A DNA stretch of 11,272 bases, from contig CANGUJ010000086.1 of NCBI GenBank assembly GCA_947456845.1, positions 1-11,272 on the forward strand, given 5' to 3'. Shown one piece after another: positions 6,296 to 11,272 of this stretch. This DNA is from Burkholderiales bacterium. GTDB taxonomy: Bacteria > Pseudomonadota > Gammaproteobacteria > Burkholderiales > JAEUOS01. The notes under the pieces were generated by a model. That model was not told where the DNA came from. It worked only from the letters and a program-made list of their open reading frames with translations, and did not search any database. The position numbers and the translations under genes were made by a program. Within the stretch, counting starts at the first letter, position 1. The number at the start of each line of letters is the position of its first letter.

Positions 6296-7420
6296 TCAAA
6301 TGGGTGCGGCCAGCGCGGCCAGGGAACGCTCGACCACCGCCGTCTGCTCGGCCGCGGGCGCGCCGGCGACTTCAAGCCGGCCGATTTCCAGAGAATTCTC
6401 GACCACCATGCGGCAGCGCTCGTAGCGGCGGCGCATGAAATTGGCAAAGGCCTCGGGCAACGATGCCGCGCGTGCCACCTCATCGGCCAGGACGATGCCG
6501 TCCTCCAGCGCCATGCCGGCACCGGAAGCCAGTTGCGGGGTGGTGGCGTGCGCGGCGTCGCCGATCAGGATGGTATTGCCGCGCCACCACGCGTGGCGCA
6601 GCAGGTGGCTCTCGAGCGGCCGGTAGATGATCGGCGATTGCGCGCAGAGGCCGGCACGGATGTCGGCCAGGATGCCGCCGTAGCCGGACAGCAGTTCGCG
6701 CAGCACTTCGTGCTGCGTCTCCGCGGGACGCCTCGGGTTGTCCGGCACGTGCTTGAGCAGGAACATGTACATCTCTTCCTGCGACACCGGCGTCAGGCCC
6801 ACCTTGACCGGACCGCCCAGGAAGAAATGCCGCATGGAAATCCGTGGCGGACGCGGGATCACCAGGCGCCAGCAGGCCTGCCCGGTAAAGCCAGGCGCAG
6901 CGGCCTCGGGGAACAGCAGCTTGCGCATGCCTGAGAACAGTCCGTCGGCGCCGACCACCAGGTCCACCGTCTCGCTGCTGCCATCGGAAAATCGCACGCG
7001 GCTGGCGGTTCCGGCCGGTTCGATGGCGGTCGCGGTGAGCCCCAAGCGCACCGGTACGCCCAGTTCACGCAGGCGCGCCGACATGATCCCGTGCAGCGTG
7101 GGCCGCAGGATGCCGCCCGCGCCGGGCACGTCCGCATCGGGCAGCGGCGGGCTTTGCACCACGCGCAATGGCATGCCCTGCACATCGCACACCTGGATGC
7201 CCGCGTGGGTATGGCCCTCTTCCATCACCTGATCGAGCAGGCCGGCCATGCGCATGGCGCGAAGCGTCGAAGCGCTGATGGTGAGCCCGGCGCCGGCCAT
7301 CTTCCAGTCGGCGGCGATGTCGATCAGTTGCACCTCGATGCCGGCGCTGCGCAACATGATGGCCGCCGACATGCCGGCCACGCCGCCGCCCACCACCAGG
7401 GCCGTACGCGCGGCGCTCAT
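6296..7420 (-). CDS. FAD-dependent aromatic-ring monooxygenase (group A flavoprotein)
   Basis: A 374-residue flavoprotein hydroxylase with all three family signatures: the dinucleotide motif GGGVAG at 11-16 with D34 after strand 2, the GADG motif at 157-160, and GDAAHATTP with ASGAGMALEDG from about 287. Such enzymes use NAD(P)H and O2 to hydroxylate an aromatic ring, often ortho to an existing OH or with loss of a carboxyl group. PHBH, salicylate hydroxylase, 6-hydroxynicotinate 3-monooxygenase and urate hydroxylase HpxO are relatives. Which substrate is used cannot be told. The ATG at 7420 lies one base after the ligB-like stop (TGACATG), so the two are translationally coupled. A vicinal diol made here would be a natural substrate for the LigAB enzyme. 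The stop is followed by a seven-T run and an 88-bp gap before the Bug gene. Confidence 0.92.
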   Translation of the reverse strand: MSAARTALVVGGGVAGMSAAIMLRSAGIEVQLIDIAADWKMAGAGLTISASTLRAMRMAGLLDQVMEEGHTHAGIQVCDVQGMPLRVVQSPPLPDADVPGAGGILRPTLHGIMSARLRELGVPVRLGLTATAIEPAGTASRVRFSDGSSETVDLVVGADGLFSGMRKLLFPEAAAPGFTGQACWRLVIPRPPRISMRHFFLGGPVKVGLTPVSQEEMYMFLLKHVPDNPRRPAETQHEVLRELLSGYGGILADIRAGLCAQSPIIYRPLESHLLRHAWWRGNTILIGDAAHATTPQLASGAGMALEDGIVLADEVARAASLPEAFANFMRRRYERCRMVVENSLEIGRLEVAGAPAAEQTAVVERSLAALAAPI

Positions 7421-7421
7421 G

Positions 7422-8243
7422 TCAGGCCTTCCATTCGCCGATGCCGATGCCGGTGTACCAGTTGGGCACGGCGCGGTAGTAGTGCCGGTGGAAGTGCGCA
7501 CCATCGGCCGCGCCCATGGCGGCCAACCACATGCGGATTTCCTCCGCCCCGTTGCCGGCCTCGTGCACATGCTCGGTCGAATACTTCACCACGCCTGCCG
7601 CATCGCCCGCCTCGAGCAGGCGCAGGAACTCGCGGTCGAAGGCCTCGTTGACCATGCCCATGCGCGGCGTGGCGAGGTCATGGCTGATGCCGCCGGTGGC
7701 AAGGATCGCGACGCGCTCCAGCGCGGGATACGTGCGCAAGGCACGGCCAAGCGCCACGCCGAACGCATGGCAGCGGCGCATCGTGGGCAGGGGCGGCTGC
7801 ACGCAGTTGATGAGAATCGGCACCAACGGGATGTCACGCGCGACCCCGGCCAGCTCCAGCGGGGCCAGCACGCCATGGTCGAGCGTGAGTTCCATCGACA
7901 GCGCCGGATCGAAATCGCTTTCCATCAGGCGGGAAAGCAGGTAGGCGCCGAGCGCCGCGTCACCGGGCAGGATGCGCTTTTCCGCCTTCAGCCAGTGCTC
8001 CACCGGCGTCGGATACTGCGGCGCCGCGCCGATGCACAGGGCCGGCAGATTGTTGAGGAAAAAATTGTGCACATGATCATCCGACAGGACGATCAGGGCC
8101 TGCGGACGCGCCGCGGCGATGGCCGCGCCCATGGCACGAAAACCCGCGAAGATTTCCTCGCGCTCGGACGCGGCGATGGCGTCCGGAAAATTGAGCATCA
8201 CCGGCGTGTGGCTGGCCGCATGGATGGCGACGATTTCGGCCAT
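7422..8243 (-). CDS. ligB: Class III extradiol dioxygenase, catalytic (LigB-type) beta subunit
   Basis: A 273-residue LigB-superfamily protein. By alignment from memory with Sphingobium LigB (protocatechuate 4,5-dioxygenase beta; ligands H12, H61, E242, base H195), the equivalents are H12 (HAASHTP), H57 (SDDHVHN), E235 (AEEIRMW) and H188 (TGGISHDL); H123 (LDHG) is also conserved. All residues needed for Fe(II)-dependent ring cleavage are present. The enzyme should open a catechol-like or hydroxylated N-heteroaromatic ring next to the diol, with O2. The symbol denotes family only: the substrate may be protocatechuate, gallate, a methylgallate or a dihydroxypyridine-type compound. The ATG at 8243 sits one base after the alpha-subunit stop (TGACATG), implying coupled 1:1 synthesis. 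Confidence 0.9.
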   Translation of the reverse strand: MAEIVAIHAASHTPVMLNFPDAIAASEREEIFAGFRAMGAAIAAARPQALIVLSDDHVHNFFLNNLPALCIGAAPQYPTPVEHWLKAEKRILPGDAALGAYLLSRLMESDFDPALSMELTLDHGVLAPLELAGVARDIPLVPILINCVQPPLPTMRRCHAFGVALGRALRTYPALERVAILATGGISHDLATPRMGMVNEAFDREFLRLLEAGDAAGVVKYSTEHVHEAGNGAEEIRMWLAAMGAADGAHFHRHYYRAVPNWYTGIGIGEWKA

Positions 8244-8244
8244 G

Positions 8245-8538
8245 TCAGTTCTTCCCGGCCAGGGCCTTGAGTGCACCCACCGAAACGGGTTCAGGGATCT
8301 TTATGCCGATGCAATGCGCGCGCAGCAGGTAGGGGTTGGCGCCGGCCAGGTACAGGGCGGCGACATCGTTGTCGCGGATCGCCGCGCGCGCGCGGCCGGT
8401 CAGCGCAAAGCGGTCGAGATAGGCCTCCTTGTCGCCCAGGTAGGCCGCGAGGTCGTCGGGCTTGTGGTGCAGTTCGAACAGCACCTTGTTGAGCCCATAG
8501 GCTTCCGCCGTGGGCATGTTCTGCAGCCAGTTGCTCAT
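8245..8538 (-). CDS. ligA: Extradiol dioxygenase small (LigA-type) alpha subunit
   Basis: A 97-residue helical protein matching the LigA domain: FELHHKPDDLAAYLGDKEAYLDRFALT, then an acid/base-rich helix, then VAALYLAGANPYLLRAH. In protocatechuate 4,5-dioxygenase this subunit caps the active site of LigB and helps bind the substrate. It is shorter than Sphingobium LigA (about 139 residues) and lacks the long C-terminal part, as in other small alpha subunits of the superfamily. The ATG at 8538 has GGAG five bases upstream. A longer frame reaching 8592 adds residues with no family similarity. It is the first gene of the minus-strand cluster, reading out of the divergent control region, and its stop is one base from the ligB-like start. 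Substrate unknown. Confidence 0.88.
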   Translation of the reverse strand: MSNWLQNMPTAEAYGLNKVLFELHHKPDDLAAYLGDKEAYLDRFALTGRARAAIRDNDVAALYLAGANPYLLRAHCIGIKIPEPVSVGALKALAGKN

Positions 8539-8636
8539 GGTGACTCCACCGGGCCCCGGATATGCCGGACTGCCGCAACGGCGGGCCGGCATTTCAGGGC
8601 GCGTTCATCCGATTACATAACGATATACTTCCGTAA

Positions 8637-8665
8637 AATACAAAACAAGTTCTTTTGTATATAAT
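8637..8665 (+). promoter_or_regulatory. Probable sigma70 promoter of the GntR gene
   Basis: A perfect TATAAT at 8660-8665 is preceded at 17 bases by AATACA (8637-8642), a three-of-six -35 match. The start would be near 8672, giving a leader of about 37 bases to the ATG at 8709. The palindrome at 8638-8660 covers the spacer and part of both boxes, so a bound regulator would block this promoter, consistent with autorepression. Confidence 0.5.
8638..8660. promoter_or_regulatory. Palindromic operator candidate for the FCD-type GntR regulator
   Basis: ATACAAAA (8638-8645) and TTTTGTAT (8653-8660) are perfect inverted arms. Within the seven-base spacer two more pairs match, so the 23-bp palindrome centred on 8649 has one mismatched pair. 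The overlapping decamer TTGTATATAA (8655-8664) differs at one position from TTGTATACAA, a typical FCD-GntR operator form. Placement between the two divergent genes supports control of both, but binding is an inference. Confidence 0.6.
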
Positions 8666-8708
8666 TGCATTAGGGTTTCCCTTGCCCATTCCAGACCTCA
8701 CGGGTGTC

Positions 8709-9425
8709 ATGCAAATCCGCAACGAAGGCGAAAAACGCACCCGCGCCGCAGCGGACATCGTGACGGCGGTCGAGCAGGACATCCTGGCCGGTGTGCGCCT
8801 GCCGGGAGAACGCATCGACGAGTCGGCGCTTGCCGAGACCTTCAATGTTTCCCGCACGCCAGTACGCGAAGCCATCCTCGAACTGGCCGCAATGGGGCTG
8901 GTGGATCAGCGCGCCCATCGCGGCGCCTTTGTCGCCGACGTCACACTCGAGGAAATCTTCGACGTCTACGAAGTGCTGGCCGAACTGGAAGGGCTGTGCG
9001 CACGCCTGGCCACGCGCCGCATGGAGGCTGTCGAACGCCGCGCGCTCGCAGACCTGCACGCGGAAATGGCGGGCCTGCTCTCTCCCGACGACCGCGATCG
9101 CTACATCGCGCTCGATATGCGCTTTCACGACATGCTCATCGCCGCGGCGCGCAACGCCGCGCTCAAGGACCACCTCGCGCTATGCCTGCGGCGCATCGCG
9201 CCGGTACGCCGCACCAGCATGGAACTGGTGCGCGACATGCGCCTGGCGCACGCCGAGCACGGTGAGATCATCGCGGCCATCAGCGCGGGGGATGCCGCCG
9301 CGGCCGAACGCATCATGGGCGAGCATGTATCGCTGCGCGCCGAGCAGGCCAAGGACCTGATCGCACGCTGGAAGACCCGACGCAATGCCGCGACGCAGTC
9401 CAGCGCGGGACAAGCGGCTGCCTAA
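8709..9425 (+). CDS. GntR-family transcriptional regulator, FCD subfamily
   Basis: A 238-residue regulator. Residues about 10-78 form the winged helix, with LPGERIDESALAETFNVSRTPVREAI and the wing RGAFVADV. Residues about 84-210 form the all-helical FCD ligand domain. Its metal-binding set D136, H140, H184 and H206 is complete, so a metal-assisted carboxylate ligand is expected. These proteins usually repress a neighbouring catabolic operon until the substrate or an intermediate binds. The gene is divergent from the ligA-like operon and is the obvious candidate to control it and itself. The ATG at 8709 has no clear Shine-Dalgarno. An in-frame TTG at 8682, six bases after TAGGG, would add nine residues, so the start is less certain. 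The 3' end overlaps the next gene by 41 bases. Confidence 0.9.
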   Translation: MQIRNEGEKRTRAAADIVTAVEQDILAGVRLPGERIDESALAETFNVSRTPVREAILELAAMGLVDQRAHRGAFVADVTLEEIFDVYEVLAELEGLCARLATRRMEAVERRALADLHAEMAGLLSPDDRDRYIALDMRFHDMLIAAARNAALKDHLALCLRRIAPVRRTSMELVRDMRLAHAEHGEIIAAISAGDAAAAERIMGEHVSLRAEQAKDLIARWKTRRNAATQSSAGQAAA

Positions 9426-9855
9426 GCACGCCAGCGCGGGGCTCCTGCGACCTCCCGGTTTGGAGGCACCCGCGTCCGATTCGATCCATAAGGCCTGCAT
9501 CGCCTGCCTAGACCGTTTCGTGGCCGCAGTGAATGCCTACGACGTGCATGCCATGGAAGCCGAGATGCATTTTCCGCATGTTCGCTTCGCCGGCGGCAGC
9601 ATCGTCACTTTCGCTGCGCCGGGCGGCAATCCGATGGACCTGTTCGACCGCTTGCGGCGCAAGGACGGCTGGCACCACAGCACCTGGAATTCACGCAGCA
9701 TGGTCCAGCACGATGAAACCAAGGCCCATGTGGCGGTGAACTACACCCGCCGCCGGTCGGATGGCAGTGTGATCGGCGTGTACGACTCGCGCTACGTGCT
9801 GGCGCTGAAGGACGGCCGCTGGGGCGTGCAACTGCGCTCCAGCTTCGGGCCTTGA
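9385..9855 (+). CDS. NTF2-like (SnoaL/nuclear transport factor 2 fold) protein
   Basis: A 156-residue protein. After about 32 poorly ordered, Pro/Arg-rich residues it shows an NTF2-like pattern: a helix (IHKACIACLDRFVAAVNAYD), a second helix with HAMEAEMHFPHVRFAGG, then alternating beta strands (AHVAVNYTRRRSDGSVIG, YDSRYVLALKDGRWGVQLRSSF). The family includes hydratases, isomerases, cyclases and non-enzymatic ligand binders, so no reaction can be assigned. The ATG at 9385 lies inside the end of the gntR gene, nine bases after GGAAGA, implying coupled translation. A TTG at 9460 would trim most of the odd N-terminus but has no ribosome-binding site. Pairing with the regulator suggests a role in the same pathway. 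The gene ends 16 bp from the convergent CoxG-like gene. Confidence 0.75.
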   Translation: MPRRSPARDKRLPKHASAGLLRPPGLEAPASDSIHKACIACLDRFVAAVNAYDVHAMEAEMHFPHVRFAGGSIVTFAAPGGNPMDLFDRLRRKDGWHHSTWNSRSMVQHDETKAHVAVNYTRRRSDGSVIGVYDSRYVLALKDGRWGVQLRSSFGP

Positions 9856-9871
9856 ACCGCGTACCGACTGC

Positions 9872-10627
9872 TCAGGCCCGCAAGTACGCCCGCAACCAAG
9901 CCGCACATTCGTTCGCGCTTTTTTCCGGCCACAGCACGGTCACCGTGGCGTCACCGCGCCGCACTTCGATGGCGATGTCGCCGGGCTGGCGGGTCAATCC
10001 TGCGGGCGCCAATCCCAACAGGCGCGCCAGCCAGCCTGGGCGCGCCTCGCCTTGACGGACGCCGGCTGGCAACGGCGGCATCGCACCGGTGGCAGTGCCC
10101 GCATCCGGGGCCGGCGAGGACGCCGCAGAAGCGACGGCCGCATCCGCAACCGGCTGGGTTGACGGCATGATCGCCGCCCCATCCGGTGCCAGGCGCTGCG
10201 CAAGATTGGCGCCGAACTCGTCCCACATGCGGTCGGCCTTGGTCTTCATGACGTTCAGGCCGAAGGTGCCCAGCCGCCCGAGCACATCGACCTTCACCTT
10301 CATGGTCAACGTGGTGCCGCCACCGGGCGCATCCTCCAGGAACATTTCGCTCACCTGCTTGAACGAACTGGCCACCGAGGCGTCCTCGCCGACGCCTTCG
10401 CTTTTCAGGTAGTGCGGCGGGCGCTGCTCGACGATGGTGGTGCGGATGCGGAACTTCGCGCTCACGAAGGAGATCTTCACCGCCATCTGGGCGCGGTACT
10501 CGGTGTCGCTCACCACCTCGATGGACTGCATGCCCGGCACGCATTCGCCCATCACCCTGGGGTCGAGCAACAGCGCCCACACCCGCGCCGGGGGCGCGGG
10601 AAGGGTGAGGGTCTTGTCAATGTCCAC
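9872..10627 (-). CDS. coxG: CoxG-like SRPBCC protein with linker and C-terminal tail
   Basis: A 251-residue protein. Residues 1-145 form an SRPBCC/CoxG domain: M-D-I-D start, PPARVWALLLDPRVMGECVPGM, then strands and the C-terminal helix KTKADRMWDEFGANLAQRL. A long Ala/Pro-rich linker (about 146-195) follows, then a short amphipathic stretch PGWLARLLGL, then a compact beta-beta-helix tail from about 214 ending AAWLRAYLRA. CoxG proteins attach CO dehydrogenase to the membrane or help mature molybdenum hydroxylases. The domain may also bind a hydrophobic ligand. The start is GTG at 10627 with GGAG seven bases upstream, inside the end of the coxS-like gene (11-bp overlap), so it belongs to the same operon. 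The tail after the linker is unusual. Confidence 0.86.
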   Translation of the reverse strand: MDIDKTLTLPAPPARVWALLLDPRVMGECVPGMQSIEVVSDTEYRAQMAVKISFVSAKFRIRTTIVEQRPPHYLKSEGVGEDASVASSFKQVSEMFLEDAPGGGTTLTMKVKVDVLGRLGTFGLNVMKTKADRMWDEFGANLAQRLAPDGAAIMPSTQPVADAAVASAASSPAPDAGTATGAMPPLPAGVRQGEARPGWLARLLGLAPAGLTRQPGDIAIEVRRGDATVTVLWPEKSANECAAWLRAYLRA

Positions 10628-11093
10628 GCAGTTTCTCCGCGGCGGCCAGAACAGATGCGACGATGCCGGCGTAGCCGGTGCAGCGGCACAGGTTGCCGTC
10701 GAGCGCCTCGCGCACCTGCGCTTCAGTCGGGTCGGGGTTCTCCGCCAGAAGCGCGGTGGCCGCCATCAGGAAGCCGGGGGTGCAATAGCCGCATTGCAGG
10801 CCGCCGTGGGCTGCGAAGCACTGCTGCAGGGGCGAGAGTCCGCCCGCCGGCGCGAGGCCCTCGACGGTGGTGACGCTGCTGCCGCGCGCCTGCACGGCCA
10901 GCATCAGGCAGGACTTCACCAGCCGCCCGTCAACCATTACCGAGCAGGCGCCGCAGGTGCCGGTTTCGCAACCGCGCTTGGTGCCGGTCAGTACCAGGTC
11001 GTCGCGCAGCAGGTCGCACAAGAGGCGCCGCGCCGGGGCTTCGACTTCCTCGAGGCGCCCGTTGACGGTGAGTTTGATGACTTGTTTTCCCAT
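10617..11093 (-). CDS. coxS: [2Fe-2S] iron-sulfur subunit of a molybdenum hydroxylase
   Basis: A 158-residue protein with both iron-sulfur clusters of the xanthine dehydrogenase/CO dehydrogenase small subunit. The N-terminal plant-ferredoxin-type cluster is held by C42, C47, C50 and C62 (GCETGTCGACSV). The helical C-terminal domain carries C101, C104, C136 and C138 (QCGYCTPGF and LCRCTGY). It passes electrons from the Mo-pterin large subunit to the FAD subunit in the cytoplasm. Relatives hydroxylate N-heteroaromatics, purines, aldehydes or CO. The sequence of this subunit does not tell which. ATG at 11093 lies six bases after the stop of the FAD-subunit gene. The large catalytic subunit is not in the window and probably lies beyond the right edge. 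Confidence 0.95.
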   Translation of the reverse strand: MGKQVIKLTVNGRLEEVEAPARRLLCDLLRDDLVLTGTKRGCETGTCGACSVMVDGRLVKSCLMLAVQARGSSVTTVEGLAPAGGLSPLQQCFAAHGGLQCGYCTPGFLMAATALLAENPDPTEAQVREALDGNLCRCTGYAGIVASVLAAAEKLRGH

Positions 11094-11099
11094 GGTGCT

Positions 11100-11272
11100 T
11101 CAGGCCTCCGGCAGGTCGAACACGGCAGCCAGGGTGCGCCGCACCACTACCCGCACCATGGCGCGCCGGTAGGCCTCGTCGCCGCGTGCGTCGGATATGG
11201 CGAAGATGTCCTCGGCGGCGGCGGCCGCCGCCTGCGCGGCCAGTGGTACCGTCACCCGCTGGCCCTCGAGCA
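11100..11272 (-). CDS. coxM: FAD-binding (medium) subunit of a molybdenum hydroxylase, 3' end
   Basis: The gene enters from the right edge, and only its last 57 codons are present. The translated end contains an Ala-rich helix, then DIFAISDARGDEAYRRAMVRVVVRRTL and a short tail. This is the usual C-terminus of CoxM/XdhB-type subunits (D-x-HASA-EYRR-x2-A-x-V-x2-RRAL). The subunit binds FAD and passes electrons to the acceptor. Its order directly before the coxS-like gene supports the call. The FAD-binding part lies outside the window. Confidence 0.8.
   Translation of the reverse strand, partial: LEGQRVTVPLAAQAAAAAAEDIFAISDARGDEAYRRAMVRVVVRRTLAAVFDLPEA

Larger units (their letters stand above)
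8539..8708. promoter_or_regulatory. AT-rich divergent control region between ligA-like and gntR genes
   Basis: These 170 bases lie between two divergent starts and contain a clearly AT-rich core at about 8610-8672. The core holds a palindrome (8638-8660), a plus-strand promoter (8637-8665) and several ATAC/GTAT half-sites such as those around 8624 and 8657. A minus-strand promoter for the catabolic genes must also lie here, but I could not pick one convincing -35/-10 pair. FCD-type GntR regulators commonly sit beside and control a divergent catabolic operon, and this layout fits. Confidence 0.7.

Noticed and set aside
6296..6330. Intrinsic terminator after the monooxygenase gene
   Set aside because: The seven-T run is present, but the preceding GGCC-GCGCT-GGCC stem has only four pairs and lies some distance before the T-run. 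Kept only as a low-interest observation.
6208..6522. Longer N-terminus for the Bug protein
   Set aside because: It would bury a clear signal peptide behind about 105 residues and overlap the monooxygenase gene.
7421..7570. Upstream start for the FAD monooxygenase
   Set aside because: The FAD motif would then start about 60 residues in, and the extension overlaps the ligB-like gene. The ATG at 7420 places GGGVAG at residues 11-16 as usual.
7248..8270. A 340-codon plus-strand frame opposite the ligB-like gene and the monooxygenase gene
   Set aside because: It spans two coupled genes on the other strand whose catalytic residues are intact, and it shows no domain of its own.
1..11272. Mobile element, CRISPR array, tRNA or rRNA
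   Set aside because: No transposase or integrase motifs, no terminal or regularly spaced repeats, and no tRNA-like or rRNA-like segment were seen. Gene density and composition look uniform.

Overview
The window is GC-rich DNA (about 65% G+C by eye) with closely packed genes. It most resembles a betaproteobacterial chromosome, probably Burkholderiales near Bordetella/Achromobacter/Alcaligenaceae. The pointers are a Bug/TctC-type periplasmic receptor inside a catabolic operon, a divergent FCD-type GntR regulator, a CaiB-type CoA-transferase and a CO-dehydrogenase-like molybdenum hydroxylase operon. The genus is an inference. I see no rRNA, tRNA, CRISPR array, insertion sequence or phage gene, and no gene-free stretch above 300 bp.

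Layout. (1) 1-2624, plus strand: the 3' part of a fosmidomycin-resistance-type MFS exporter (fsr-like), then a uronate-dehydrogenase-like SDR (udh-like) translationally coupled to a class III CoA-transferase. (2) 2682-8538, minus strand: seven genes in the order ligA-like, ligB-like, FAD monooxygenase, Bug receptor, ChrR-like cupin, old-yellow-enzyme-type oxidoreductase and a second cupin. The first three are separated by 1 nt each. (3) 8539-8708: an AT-rich divergent control region. (4) 8709-9855, plus strand: a GntR/FCD regulator and an overlapping NTF2-like gene. (5) 9872-11272, minus strand: the end of a molybdenum hydroxylase operon, with the 3' end of the FAD subunit (coxM-like), the 2x[2Fe-2S] subunit (coxS-like) and a CoxG-like SRPBCC protein.

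How the parts may work together (inference). The minus-strand genes look like a catabolic module for an aromatic or N-heteroaromatic acid. The Bug protein would bind the substrate in the periplasm. The FAD monooxygenase, and perhaps the Mo-hydroxylase at the right edge, would add hydroxyl groups. The LigAB pair, whose catalytic residues are all present, would open the ring. The OYE enzyme, cupins and CoA-transferase could process the product. No usual lower-pathway gene of protocatechuate 4,5-cleavage (semialdehyde dehydrogenase, hydratase, aldolase) is present, so the substrate may not be protocatechuate.

Two control points are readable. One is a palindrome in the gntR/ligA divergent region. 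The other is a near-consensus sigma70 promoter in front of the OYE gene, inside the apparent operon, with a perfect 7+7 palindrome over its -10 and predicted start. The two palindromes are unrelated, which suggests two regulators.
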